A stretch of DNA of 51,352 nucleotides from Gemmatimonadota bacterium (GCA_022823145.1 JAJDXS010000001.1:1-51352); one strand, 5' to 3'; positions 33,407-41,947 are shown, counted from the first letter of the stretch. The notes: a model not told the origin generated them from the letters alone. Numbers and translations are program-made.

Positions 33407-35926
33407 ATGACCAGAGGTGTGGAGCCCCACCAGGTCTTCGACGATCAGCCCCCGGCCGATCTGCCCCCCGCCCAGCTGTCGGAGAACGCCCGCATCGTCC
33501 TTGCCAAGCGGTATCTGAAGAAGGACGAGTCCGGCGAGCCCGTCGAGGAGCCGGAGACGATGTTCTGGCGCGTCGCCCGCGTGATCGCCGAGGAGGACCG
33601 CAGGTACGGGGCCTCGGACGGCGCGATCGAGGAGGTGGCACGCAGCTTCTACGACCTGATGACGACGGGCGGATTCGAGCCCAATTCGCCCACGCTCATG
33701 AACGCAGGGCGCCCGCTGGGGCAGCTCTCGGCATGCTTCGTGCTGCCCGTGGAGGACGCGCTGTCGAATGGCCGTAGCGGCATCTACGACACCCTTCGCG
33801 CGATGGCGCTGGTCCACCAGTCGGGGGGCGGCACCGGTTTCTCGTTTTCGCGGCTCCGCCCCGAGGGCGACACCGTGCGCTCGACCATGGGTGTGGCGTC
33901 GGGTCCCGTTTCCTTCATGCGGCTCTACGACGCGTCGACCGAGGTGGTCAAGCAGGGGGGCACGCGGCGCGGGGCCAACATGGGGATCCTGCGCGTCGAC
34001 CACCCCGACATCCGCGAGTTCATCGGCTGCAAGAACGACACCTCGCAGGTCACGAACTTCAACATCTCCGTCGGGGTCACCGACGCGTTCATGCGCGCGG
34101 TCGAAGCCGGAGACGAGTACGACCTGATCACCCCGCGTACCGGCAGCGTGGCCAGGCGCGAGAACGCCCGCGAGATCTTCGACATGATCGTGGAGGGGGC
34201 CTGGAAGACCGGCGAGCCGGGCGTCTTCTTCATCGACCGCGCCAACGAGCACAATCCGGTCCCGGCCCTGGGGGAGTACGAGGCGACCAATCCCTGCGGC
34301 GAGCAGCCGCTCCTGGCCTACGACGTCTGCAACCTGGGCAGCCTCAACGTCGGCATCTTCGCGAAGAAGGGCCGGTTCGACACCCCGGAGGAGGGGATCG
34401 ACTGGGACGGCATGCGCCGCGTGGTGCACCTGTCGATCCACTTCCTGGACAACGTCATCGACGCGAACCGGTACCCTCTGGACGAGATCTCCGAACTGGC
34501 GCACCAGATCCGCCGTGTGGGCCTCGGCCTGATGGGATGGGCGGACCTGATGGTGCGGCTGGGCGTGCGCTACGACTCAGAGGAGGGGGTCGCATTGGGC
34601 CGCGCGGTCATGCGCTTCATCGAGGAGGAAACGAGGGTGGCGTCCGAGCGGCTGGCCGAGACGCGCGGCGTCTTCCCGGCGTGGGAGGAGTCGATCTGGG
34701 GGCCGGACGCGAGTTGCGCGCGCAACGATGCGGGCGAGCGGATCCGCCCCGAGCGGCGGCTGCGCAACTGCAACCTGACGACCGTGGCTCCCACCGGCAC
34801 GATCTCGATCATCGCCGGGTGCAGCGGCGGGATCGAGCCGCTCTTCGCCGTTGCGTTCATGCGGAACCAGGCGGGTGTGATGATGCCCGACGTGAACGAG
34901 GACTTCGTGGCGCGCGCCAAGGAGGAGGGGTGGTACAGCGCCGCCCTCATGGAGCGTATCGCCGAGGAGGGCCACATCCACTTCGACAAGGTGCCCGTCG
35001 AGGTGCAGGAGACGTTCCGAACCGCGCACGACATCACGCCCGAGTGGCACGTGCGCATGCAGGCGGCCTTCCAGGAGCATGTGGACTCGGCCATCTCGAA
35101 GACCACGAACTTCCCCTTCGAGGCCACACGCCAGGACGTGCGCAAGATCTACGAGATGGCGTTCGCGCTCGGGTGCAAGGGCGTGACGGTCTACCGCGAC
35201 GGCTGCCGCCCCATGCAGGTGCTGTCGACGGGCAAGACCGGGCAGGAGAACACCGCAGCCGACTCGGCCGAGGTGGAGATGCTCACAGGCGAGCTGGCGG
35301 ACGCACGAGAGAAGGCGCACCGGCTCGAGGGCGAGCTGGAGGAGATCAAGAAGACACTCGTCGAACACGACAGGGAGGTCTCGGCCCTGCGCCACAAGCG
35401 CGAGCGCCCGTCGATGCTCAAGGGCCGCACGATCAAGATGGTCTGTCCGCTGGGCGACCTGTACGTCACCGTCAACGAGGACGACACCGGACGGCCCTTC
35501 GAAGTCTTCTGCACCCTGGGCAAGGCCGGCGGAGCCGCGATGGCCGACTCGGAGGCCATCGGGCGCCTGGTGTCGCTGTCGCTGCGCTCCGGGATACCCA
35601 TTACCGCCGTCCGGGACCAGCTGCGGGGCATCTCCTGCGACCGCGCCGTGGGGATCGGGCCGAACAAGGTCCTGTCGGCCCCGGATGCGGTCGCGCAGGC
35701 ACTCGACCTCTACATCGCCGAGAAGGAAGGGGTGCAGGTGGAGATGAAGATGGACGCCACCGCGCCGGCCCGTGCCGAGGCGACAGCCGCAATGGCGGCC
35801 CCAGGCCGGTACGTCGACGAGAACGCCGCGGCGCTGGGGGCGTGCCCGTCGTGCGGCGCCAGCCACCTCGCCTTCGAGGAGGGGTGCAAGAAGTGCTACG
35901 TTTGCGGGTACTCGGACTGCGGGTAG
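33407..35926 (+). CDS. nrdJ: Class II (adenosylcobalamin-dependent) ribonucleoside-diphosphate reductase
   Basis: 839 aa from ATG 33407; the open frame upstream (from 33275) lies in the regulatory leader. It reduces ribonucleotides using B12 in the absence or presence of oxygen. Motifs: SPTLMNAGRPLGQLSACF, QSGGGTGFSFSRLRPEGD, ATNPCGEQPLLAYDVCNLGS (NPCGE with the thiyl-radical Cys), LTTVAPTGTISIIAGCSGGI, and a C-terminal zinc-ribbon-type tail CPSC ... CKKCYVCGYSDCG that carries redox cysteines. Between them is a coiled-coil insertion (~625-665) with a vitamin B12-dependent RNR C-terminal domain (TIKMVCPLGDLYVTVNE). No class Ia genes are in the window. Confidence 0.96.
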   Translation: MTRGVEPHQVFDDQPPADLPPAQLSENARIVLAKRYLKKDESGEPVEEPETMFWRVARVIAEEDRRYGASDGAIEEVARSFYDLMTTGGFEPNSPTLMNAGRPLGQLSACFVLPVEDALSNGRSGIYDTLRAMALVHQSGGGTGFSFSRLRPEGDTVRSTMGVASGPVSFMRLYDASTEVVKQGGTRRGANMGILRVDHPDIREFIGCKNDTSQVTNFNISVGVTDAFMRAVEAGDEYDLITPRTGSVARRENAREIFDMIVEGAWKTGEPGVFFIDRANEHNPVPALGEYEATNPCGEQPLLAYDVCNLGSLNVGIFAKKGRFDTPEEGIDWDGMRRVVHLSIHFLDNVIDANRYPLDEISELAHQIRRVGLGLMGWADLMVRLGVRYDSEEGVALGRAVMRFIEEETRVASERLAETRGVFPAWEESIWGPDASCARNDAGERIRPERRLRNCNLTTVAPTGTISIIAGCSGGIEPLFAVAFMRNQAGVMMPDVNEDFVARAKEEGWYSAALMERIAEEGHIHFDKVPVEVQETFRTAHDITPEWHVRMQAAFQEHVDSAISKTTNFPFEATRQDVRKIYEMAFALGCKGVTVYRDGCRPMQVLSTGKTGQENTAADSAEVEMLTGELADAREKAHRLEGELEEIKKTLVEHDREVSALRHKRERPSMLKGRTIKMVCPLGDLYVTVNEDDTGRPFEVFCTLGKAGGAAMADSEAIGRLVSLSLRSGIPITAVRDQLRGISCDRAVGIGPNKVLSAPDAVAQALDLYIAEKEGVQVEMKMDATAPARAEATAAMAAPGRYVDENAAALGACPSCGASHLAFEEGCKKCYVCGYSDCG

Positions 35927-35935
35927 GGTTCTGAA

Positions 35936-35976
35936 ATGTAAACTGCACGCTACGTTGTGTAACGTGAACTTTACTT
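35936..35976 (+). repeat. 41-bp TGTAA element, copy B
   Basis: Ten bases after the nrdJ stop. TGTAA at 35937, TGTAA at 35958 (21 bp later), TTAC at 35971 (13 bp later): the same spacings as copy A at 21213, with about 60% identity over 41 bp. Located between convergent genes; the M20 amidohydrolase stop is at 36014. Confidence 0.6.
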
Positions 35977-36013
35977 TCCTGTCGATCTTGACCGTTGCGG
36001 TCCGGCTCCCGGT

Positions 36014-37468
36014 TCAGCGCCCCGCCGTCGCCGGGTTCCGATAGTCCAGCGGCGGCGGTCGGTCGCCCACCAGGGAGACGTATCTGAAGTCCGGGCCCAC
36101 GCGCTCCTCGTACTCGGCCCTGGCCGCGCTCAGCAGGTCATCGTCCGTAAACAGGTCCATCGCGGTGATGGCGAGTGTCTTGGCTGCGGCGATCATGCCC
36201 TTCTCGCCGATCGACATGCCGCCGGCGGCGATGGCCTGCCATGAATGGGCCGGCGTGCCGGGCACCCAGGTGGCGGTCGTGATCCCTACCGTGGGCACCA
36301 CCCAGCTCACGTCGGCAACGTCGGTGGAGCCGCCCGCCGGGCGTGGCTGGTAGGGCTGGATCTCGCCCGCGCTCTCGAGGGGCAGCGGGTTGGCCAGCGT
36401 CTCCTGGATCATCATGGCGAACGCGCGCTCGGGGTCGTCGTATTCGAACCCGCCGACGCTGGTGAGGTTCGCGTGCGCCCGCCGCTGCAGCGCCTCGTTG
36501 GGGAGCATGGCATAGATGCCGTGGATGACCTCGTAGTCCATGGTCGTTCCCGTCCCCATCGCGGCCCCTTCCGCGGCCTGGACGACGCGGTCGAAGATGG
36601 TCCGCACGTTCTCCGAGTCCGGGTTGCGGACGTAGTAGTACACCTCGGCGAAGTCGGGAACGACGTTCGGCGCCGCGCCTCCCGAGGTGATCACGTAGTG
36701 GATCCGGGTCTCCTGGGGGACGTGCTCGCGGAGCAGGTTGACCATGTGGTTCATGGCCTCGACCCCGTCCAGCGCGGAGCGGCCCTGATCCGGGGCGCCT
36801 GCGGCATGCGCGGACAGGCCCCGGAAGCGGAACTTGGCCGACTTGTTGGCGAGCGACGCGGAGGGGCTCGCGCTGTTCACGCCCGACGGGTGCCAGTGCA
36901 ACACGGCGTCGACATCGTCGAAGAGGCCGCCCCGCACCATGTACACCTTGCCGGCGCCGCCCTCTTCGGCGGGGGTGCCGTAGACCCGGATGGTGCCCGG
37001 CGTGCCGGACGTCGCCAGCCACTCCTTCACCGCGAGGGCGGCGGCCACCGAGCCGGCGCCGAAGAGGTGATGCCCACAGGCGTGCCCGGCCCCCATGGCC
37101 GGCAGTGCCTGCCGCTCGGCGCTCCGCCCCTGCGTGATTCCGGGCAGGGCGTCGAACTCGGCCAGGATCCCGATCACGGGCGATCCCTCGCCAAAGCTCG
37201 CCACGAAGGCCGTGGGCATCCCGGCCACGTCCGCTTCCACGTCGAATCCCGCGCCTTTCAGCTGGGCCTGGAGGAGACCCGAACTCTCCGTTTCCTGGTA
37301 CCCCACCTCGGCCAGGTCCCAGATCCGCTGGGCGACGGTCCCGTAGCCATCGGCGTTGGCTTCCACATGGGCGATCACCGTCTGGTGGCCGGACTGGGCG
37401 GCGGCCGGCACGGGGATCAGCAGGGCGGCGAGCAGCAGCGTTGGACGCGATTCAATGGTCTTGATCAT
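36014..37468 (-). CDS. Secreted M20-family amidohydrolase/peptidase (AbgB-like)
   Basis: 484 aa from ATG 37468 (GGAG 6 nt upstream); the frame extends upstream without family sequence. Signal peptide ~1-25 (LLLAALLIPVPAAAQ). Metal-binding blocks of M20D amidohydrolases: GAGHACGHHLFG, TPAEEGGAGK and HWHPSG, with dimerisation lid FRGLSAHAAGAPDQGRSA and a late His in GTPAHSW. Members hydrolyse N-acylated amino acids or p-aminobenzoyl-glutamate. The exported location suggests peptide or conjugate scavenging. Divergent from the nitrilase gene across 98 bp. Confidence 0.93.
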   Translation of the reverse strand: MIKTIESRPTLLLAALLIPVPAAAQSGHQTVIAHVEANADGYGTVAQRIWDLAEVGYQETESSGLLQAQLKGAGFDVEADVAGMPTAFVASFGEGSPVIGILAEFDALPGITQGRSAERQALPAMGAGHACGHHLFGAGSVAAALAVKEWLATSGTPGTIRVYGTPAEEGGAGKVYMVRGGLFDDVDAVLHWHPSGVNSASPSASLANKSAKFRFRGLSAHAAGAPDQGRSALDGVEAMNHMVNLLREHVPQETRIHYVITSGGAAPNVVPDFAEVYYYVRNPDSENVRTIFDRVVQAAEGAAMGTGTTMDYEVIHGIYAMLPNEALQRRAHANLTSVGGFEYDDPERAFAMMIQETLANPLPLESAGEIQPYQPRPAGGSTDVADVSWVVPTVGITTATWVPGTPAHSWQAIAAGGMSIGEKGMIAAAKTLAITAMDLFTDDDLLSAARAEYEERVGPDFRYVSLVGDRPPPLDYRNPATAGR

Positions 37469-37516
37469 CGGGGTCTCCGGATGGTGCGAATTGCGGGTGG
37501 TGCGAAGGACCGGGTC

Positions 37517-37538
37517 TGGACAGATTGTTCCCCTGTCC
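37517..37538. promoter_or_regulatory. 22-bp dyad between the M20 and nitrilase genes
   Basis: TGGACAG, 8-nt spacer, CTGTCCA: a perfect 7-bp inverted repeat in the 98-bp divergent region, 28 nt before the nitrilase start. Two GGTGCGAA direct repeats lie on the M20 side. The geometry suits a dimeric repressor or activator. Confidence 0.5.
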
Positions 37539-37566
37539 ATCACATCGCAACCGGAGAGATCACGGG

Positions 37567-38514
37567 ATGCCCGCCAAGGATCACGTTCGCGTCGCCGCCG
37601 CGCAGCCCCGCGGCTTCCCCTTCGATTCGGCCGCCGCGGTCGCCCGGCTGTGCGAGATGACGGCCGAAGCCGCGGCCGGCGGCGCGGAACTGGTCGTCTT
37701 TCCGGAGGCCTTCGTGGGCGGATACCCATGGGGGTTGGCCTTCGGCACCGCGGTCGGGGGACGCAAGCCGCCCGGACGCCGAGCCTTCGGACGCTACCAC
37801 GACGCGGCGATCACCGTGCCGGGGCCCGAAACGGAGCGCATGGGGCAGGCCGCCGCCGAGGCGGGGGTCTACCTCGCCGCCGGCGTGATCGAGAAGGGCG
37901 CGGCCCGGTCTCCCGGCACGCTCTTCTGCACCCTGCTCTACTTTGCGCCGGACGGATCGCTGGCCGGGCTTCACCGCAAGCTGAAGCCCACCGCGGCCGA
38001 GCGCCTCATCTGGGGCGAGGGCGACGGGAGCACGATGCCGGTGCTGGACACGCCGTTCGGCAAGGTCGGCGGGCTGATCTGCTGGGAGAACTACATGCCG
38101 CTGGCCCGCACCGCCATGTACGGGAAGGGCGTGGAGATCTACCTGGCGCCGACCGCCGACTCCAGGGACCGCTGGCAGGCCACGCTGCGCCACATCGCGC
38201 TGGAGGGGCGGTGCTTCGTGATCGGCTGCAACCAGTTCGTCACCCGGGACCACTACCCTTCGGACCTCGAAATCATTGCCGACCTCGAGAGCTGGCCCGA
38301 CCCGCTGTCCCGGGGCGGTTCCGCGATCTACGGCCCCCTCGGCGATACCCTGGCCGGACCGCTGCTCGGCGAGACGGGAATACTGTACGCCGACCTGGAC
38401 CTGGGCGACATTGCACGCGGGAAGTTCGATTTCGACGTGGTCGGCCACTACGCGCGCCCGGACGTCTTCCGGCTTCACGTCAATGATGCACCGATCGACG
38501 GGCTGAGCGGGTAG
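37567..38514 (+). CDS. Nitrilase-family carbon-nitrogen hydrolase
   Basis: 315 aa from ATG 37567. The catalytic Glu-Lys-Cys triad is visible: FPEAFVGGYPWG, HRKLKPTAAERLIWGEGDG, and GGLICWENYMPLARTAMY. The block LICWENYMPLAR with HRKLKPT and WGEGDG is characteristic of true nitrilases, which turn nitriles into acids and ammonia, rather than amidases. The substrate cannot be inferred. The neighbours (M20 amidohydrolase and ornithine aminotransferase) suggest nitrogen scavenging. Confidence 0.92.
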   Translation: MPAKDHVRVAAAQPRGFPFDSAAAVARLCEMTAEAAAGGAELVVFPEAFVGGYPWGLAFGTAVGGRKPPGRRAFGRYHDAAITVPGPETERMGQAAAEAGVYLAAGVIEKGAARSPGTLFCTLLYFAPDGSLAGLHRKLKPTAAERLIWGEGDGSTMPVLDTPFGKVGGLICWENYMPLARTAMYGKGVEIYLAPTADSRDRWQATLRHIALEGRCFVIGCNQFVTRDHYPSDLEIIADLESWPDPLSRGGSAIYGPLGDTLAGPLLGETGILYADLDLGDIARGKFDFDVVGHYARPDVFRLHVNDAPIDGLSG

Positions 38515-38541
38515 TCGGCGCCCGCAGACGCGCTGCAGGCG

Positions 38542-38570
38542 TTGCGAATTCCGCGCTATTACATTTTTAT
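38542..38570 (+). promoter_or_regulatory. Promoter of the ornithine aminotransferase gene
   Basis: TTGCGA, 17-nt spacer, TTTTAT (38565-38570), in an AT-rich pocket of a GC-rich genome. The expected start is near 38577. Confidence 0.5.
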
Positions 38571-38598
38571 TCACATACCATGAATTTTTTCGCATTCA
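38569..38598. promoter_or_regulatory. Three alternating ATTCA/TGAAT half-sites
   Basis: ATTCA (38569), TGAAT (38581), ATTCA (38594), at 12-13 bp intervals across the expected start. Half-sites match those of ArgR boxes, but the spacing is not the usual TGAAT-N4-ATTCA. Confidence 0.4.
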
Positions 38599-38611
38599 AG
38601 AGGCAAAGACC

Positions 38612-39835
38612 ATGACCACGATGTCCGCAGCCACGGCTTCATTGACCGAGCGCTATCTGGAAGAAGCCGAGCGCTATTCCGCGCACAACTACCACCCGCT
38701 GCCCGTCGTGCTCGAGCGCGGCGACGGAGTGTGGGTCTGGGACGTGGACGGGAACCGCTACCTGGATATGCTGAGCTCGTACTCGGCAGTGAACCAGGGG
38801 CACAGGCACCCCGCCATCGTCGCCGCGGCGAAGGAGCAGCTCGACCGCCTCACCCTCACGTCGCGGGCCTTCCACAACGACCAGATGGGCCCCTTCCTGC
38901 GCGAACTGTGCGAAGCCAGCGGATTCGACGCCGCACTGCCGATGAACACCGGCGCCGAGGCGGTGGAGACCGCGATCAAGATGGTGCGGAAGTGGGGCTA
39001 CCAGGCGCGCGGCATCCCCGAGGACAAGGCCGAGATCATCGTTTGCGAAGACAACTTCCACGGCCGCACGACCACGATCGTGGGCTTCTCTTCCGAGGCG
39101 CAGTACCGCGAGGGATTCGGCCCGTTCACGCCCGGCTTCAAGCTCATCCCCTACGGCGACATCGACGCGCTGCGAGCCGCGATCAACCCGAACACGGCCG
39201 GCTTCCTCGTCGAGCCCATCCAGGGCGAGGCCGGGGTGATCGTCCCGCCGGACGGCTACATGCAGCAGGCGGCGGAACTCTGCCGCGAGAACGGAGTGGC
39301 GCTCGTCGCCGATGAGATCCAGACCGGGCTGGGTCGCACGGGCCGCTTCTTCTGCTGCGACTGGGAGGGGGTCCGCCCCGACGTGCTCATCGTGGGCAAG
39401 GCCCTCGGGGGCGGTGTCTACCCGGTCTCGGCCGCCATCGCCGACAAGGAGTTCATGGACGTGTTCCGCCCCGGCGACCACGGCTCGACCTTCGGCGGCA
39501 ACCCGCTGGGCGCGGCCGTCGGCATGGCGTCGCTGCGCGTGATCCGTGACGAGCAGCTGTCCCGCCGCTCCGACGAGCTGGGGAGCTGGTTCATGGAGCA
39601 GCTGCGCGCGATCCCGTCGCCACACGTGCAACAGGTGCGGGGCAGGGGGCTCATGATCGGGCTGGTGATCCGGGAATCGTCGGGGACCGCGCGGCCGTTC
39701 TGCGAAGCGCTGGAGCAGCGTGGGATCCTGGCCAAGGAGACGCATCACCAGGTCGTGCGGTTAGCGCCACCCCTCACCGTAAGCCGCGACGTGCTGCAGG
39801 ATGCGCTGGTGGAGATTGCCGCCGTACTGAGGTGA
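38612..39835 (+). CDS. rocD: Ornithine aminotransferase
   Basis: 407 aa, AGAGG 8 nt upstream. Class III PLP enzyme converting ornithine and 2-oxoglutarate to glutamate semialdehyde and glutamate. Motifs: HNYHPLPVVLERGDGVWVWDVDG at the N-terminus, the YSAVNQGHRHP block, MNTGAEAVETAIK, EDNFHGRTTT, VEPIQGEAGV, ADEIQTGLGRTG, the PLP-Lys in VGKALGGGVYPVSA, and GSTFGGNPL. The combination YSAVNQGH and the N-terminal YHPLPVV motif is specific for ornithine aminotransferases. Arginine or ornithine catabolism is the likely role. Confidence 0.95.
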   Translation: MTTMSAATASLTERYLEEAERYSAHNYHPLPVVLERGDGVWVWDVDGNRYLDMLSSYSAVNQGHRHPAIVAAAKEQLDRLTLTSRAFHNDQMGPFLRELCEASGFDAALPMNTGAEAVETAIKMVRKWGYQARGIPEDKAEIIVCEDNFHGRTTTIVGFSSEAQYREGFGPFTPGFKLIPYGDIDALRAAINPNTAGFLVEPIQGEAGVIVPPDGYMQQAAELCRENGVALVADEIQTGLGRTGRFFCCDWEGVRPDVLIVGKALGGGVYPVSAAIADKEFMDVFRPGDHGSTFGGNPLGAAVGMASLRVIRDEQLSRRSDELGSWFMEQLRAIPSPHVQQVRGRGLMIGLVIRESSGTARPFCEALEQRGILAKETHHQVVRLAPPLTVSRDVLQDALVEIAAVLR

Positions 39836-39842
39836 TCGCCCT

Positions 39843-39862
39843 CTAGCGGCCCCCGCCGCTAG
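39843..39862. terminator. Bidirectional hairpin between rocD and the yggX-like gene
   Basis: CTAGCGGC, loop CCCC, GCCGCTAG: a perfect 8-bp stem between convergent genes that includes the stop codon of the minus-strand gene (39859-39861). No T tract is present. Confidence 0.5.
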
Positions 39863-40140
39863 CCCCCCGGCGGTCCTATCGTACCCTGCTTCGAGACGTC
39901 GATTTCCGCGACCTCACCCTCGCCGAAAAGCACGGCCCGGGTTTGCGCGTAGAGGAACTCCCGTGACTCCGGCTTGCGGGGATCGAGACCGAAGTGGTTG
40001 ATCAGCAGCGTCTGGTGCTGGAGCCAGTCTCGCCAGCAACGCGAGCAGATCTCACGCTGGATCCGCTCACCCAGCTCCGAGCGGAAGGGGGGGCGGGCGA
40101 GGGGTGGGCCGGGGTTGTCCGGGTGTTTGCAGCAAGCCAT
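39859..40140 (-). CDS. YggX-like oxidative damage protection / iron-trafficking protein
   Basis: 93 aa from ATG 40140. The core FRSELGERIQ ... WRDWLQHQTLLINHFGLDPR and FLYAQ matches the YggX family (Fe2+-trafficking, protects Fe-S clusters), about 90 residues long. Differences: an N-terminal CCKHP and a CSRC pair where E. coli YggX has a single N-terminal Cys, and a C-terminal VDVSKQGTIGPPGG-like extension. Divergent from the DksA/TraR gene. Confidence 0.8.
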   Translation of the reverse strand: MACCKHPDNPGPPLARPPFRSELGERIQREICSRCWRDWLQHQTLLINHFGLDPRKPESREFLYAQTRAVLFGEGEVAEIDVSKQGTIGPPGG

Positions 40141-40170
40141 CGCGTTCAGAAGTCCTCCCAGGCGGTCCTC

Positions 40171-40199
40171 TTGGCCGAGTCGGGGTGTTCGTGTATAGG
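40171..40199 (+). promoter_or_regulatory. Promoter of the DksA/TraR gene
   Basis: TTGGCC, 17-nt spacer, TATAGG (40194-40199). Expected start ~40206, 30 nt before ATG 40236, which has a good AAGGAG. Confidence 0.55.
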
Positions 40200-40235
40200 T
40201 TACCTTGTCACACCCGCTGCTGGAAGGAGCCTGCC

Positions 40236-40673
40236 ATGTCATCGTCCGGGATTCCGAAGGACCAGAGCATAAACAACGGTGAGGGCCCCCTTCTGTCGAA
40301 GGACCAGCTTGCTCACCTGGAAGAGCGACTCCTGCAGGAAAGGGCGAAGGCCCTTCGCGCCCTCGGCCTCTTCAACGAGGTCGCCAAGTGGGGACGGGCC
40401 GACGGCGACTCCGACATGTCGGGCTATACGGACCACATGGCCGACCAGGGCACCGAGTCGATGGAACGCGAGAAGGCCGCCGTCTTCGCCACCAAGGAAG
40501 GCCGGTACCTCTACCGGATCGAGCAGGCGCTCCGCCGGCTCTACCGCGATCCGGACAACTTCGGGCGCTGCCACGGGACCGGCAGGCCGGTGGGATTCGA
40601 GCGGCTGGACGCCCTGCCGCACGCCCGCTACTGCATCGAGTACAAGCGGGAGCTGGAGGAGCGCGGAGAGTAG
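40236..40673 (+). CDS. DksA/TraR-family protein with a degenerate zinc finger
   Basis: 145 aa from ATG 40236 (AAGGAG, 6-nt spacing). An N-terminal coiled coil (LSKDQLAHLEERLLQERAKALRAL) leads to the C-terminal finger region: FGRCHGTGRPVGFERLDALPHARYCIEYKRELEE. In DksA-type proteins four cysteines or two Cys pairs bind zinc; here only two remain (RCHG and YCIEY), so zinc binding is doubtful although the fold looks intact. Proteins of this group bind RNA polymerase through the secondary channel and act with ppGpp; the acidic tip residues in DMADQGTES-like HMADQGTESME deserve attention. Confidence 0.85.
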   Translation: MSSSGIPKDQSINNGEGPLLSKDQLAHLEERLLQERAKALRALGLFNEVAKWGRADGDSDMSGYTDHMADQGTESMEREKAAVFATKEGRYLYRIEQALRRLYRDPDNFGRCHGTGRPVGFERLDALPHARYCIEYKRELEERGE

Positions 40674-40683
40674 GCGGGCGCCG

Positions 40684-40696
40684 GCGGCCTGGCCGC
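40684..40696. terminator. Short hairpin between convergent dksA-like and rnd genes
   Basis: GCGGCC-T-GGCCGC, effectively a 5-bp stem with a 3-nt loop, in the 24-nt gap between convergent stops. Confidence 0.4.
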
Positions 40697-40697
40697 G

Positions 40698-41870
40698 TCA
40701 CCGTCTGCGGCGTGCCTCGGGTCCCCGATTCAGAGCGGTCAACAGTTCGTCCCCGATCGTCTCCACCTGCCACTTCCGGATGTCGGGGATGGCCGCCAGT
40801 GCCTCGCGGGTCCGCGGGCGGGCGCTGACGACCTCGCGCAGCAGGTGGTTCGCCATCATGCGCCCCCGTTCGAGTTCGAGCCGGCCCGCCGCGCTGTTGC
40901 GCACCTCCTTCAGGCGCTCGAAGGCGGCTTCCTCTTCCGGGGTCGGCCGTGTGCCGCGGCGGGTCGGCGCCGGGTAGGGTACCAGTTCCGCGACGGGGAG
41001 GCGGTCGACGCGGACCAGGGCGTCCAGCAGGGACATTCCGCTGGTGCGGGCCAGGCGGGGCGGAAACCCCTTCAGCCCGGCCAGCGCCCCGACGGAAGCA
41101 GGCCGGGCGGCTACGACCTCGGCGAGCGCGGCGTCGCCGACCACCCGGAAAGGCGCCCGGTCCTTCATGCGGGCGATACGGTCGCGCCAGGCGATGACCT
41201 CTCGGAGCGCAGTGACGGAGCGGTCGTCCATCTTGCGCGCCTGCTTGAAGCGGGTCACCGGGTCGGCCGGCCGGTCGTCCTCAGGCGCGGCGGCGCTCGC
41301 CCCCAGCCAGCGATACTCCTCCTCGGCCCAGTGGAGCCGCCCCTTCCTGTCCAGTTCCCTCTCAAGGACCGCGATCAGACGGTGAAGATGGCGCGTGTCG
41401 CCTGCCGCGTAGTCGATCATCTCGCGGGTGAGCGGCCGCCTGGCCCAGTCCGCCCGCTGGAACTTCTTGGAAACGCGGATGCCCAGGTGTTCGCCGAGCA
41501 GTGCCTGCAACCCGGTCGCCGGTGCGCCGAGGAGACTTGCAGCGACCTGGGTATCGGCGAGTCCAGCCACCGTGATTCCGAGGTCTCGGCTCAGGAGCCG
41601 CAGGTCGTAGGCGGCGCCATGCATGACCACCCGGCGGCGCGGGTGTTCCAGGAACGGCTTGAGGTACGGCGCGGGGTCGAAGGCGAGCGGGTCCAGCACA
41701 TACGTTTCGAGCGGGGTCGAAAGCTGGACCAGACAGAGGCGGTCGGAGTATCGGTGAAAGCCCGCCGCTTCGCAGTCGAGCGACGCGAAGCCGGTTTCGG
41801 AGAGCACTTCCGCCACGCGGCGCGCCGCCTCGGGGGTCTCGACGTAGGTTGTGGCCTTGCTGGACGGCAT
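40698..41870 (-). CDS. rnd: Ribonuclease D
   Basis: 390 aa from ATG 41870; the 16 residues available upstream do not look like family sequence. The 3'-5' exonuclease domain (~1-175) shows the DEDDy residues: FASLDCEAAGFHRY (Asp, Glu), MHGAAYDLRLLSRD with LADTQVAAS, and YAAGDTRHLHRL (Tyr-x3-Asp). Two HRDC-like helical domains follow (~210-280 and 310-385), as in tRNA 3'-end-processing RNase D. Convergent with the DksA/TraR gene, divergent from pyk. Confidence 0.93.
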   Translation of the reverse strand: MPSSKATTYVETPEAARRVAEVLSETGFASLDCEAAGFHRYSDRLCLVQLSTPLETYVLDPLAFDPAPYLKPFLEHPRRRVVMHGAAYDLRLLSRDLGITVAGLADTQVAASLLGAPATGLQALLGEHLGIRVSKKFQRADWARRPLTREMIDYAAGDTRHLHRLIAVLERELDRKGRLHWAEEEYRWLGASAAAPEDDRPADPVTRFKQARKMDDRSVTALREVIAWRDRIARMKDRAPFRVVGDAALAEVVAARPASVGALAGLKGFPPRLARTSGMSLLDALVRVDRLPVAELVPYPAPTRRGTRPTPEEEAAFERLKEVRNSAAGRLELERGRMMANHLLREVVSARPRTREALAAIPDIRKWQVETIGDELLTALNRGPEARRRR

Positions 41871-41947
41871 GCAGTCGCGCGGATTCGTTACAGGGTCGCT
41901 ACGCCGCCGATGCGGCACGCTGACCTTCGTGGTGGAGGGTTACAGGC

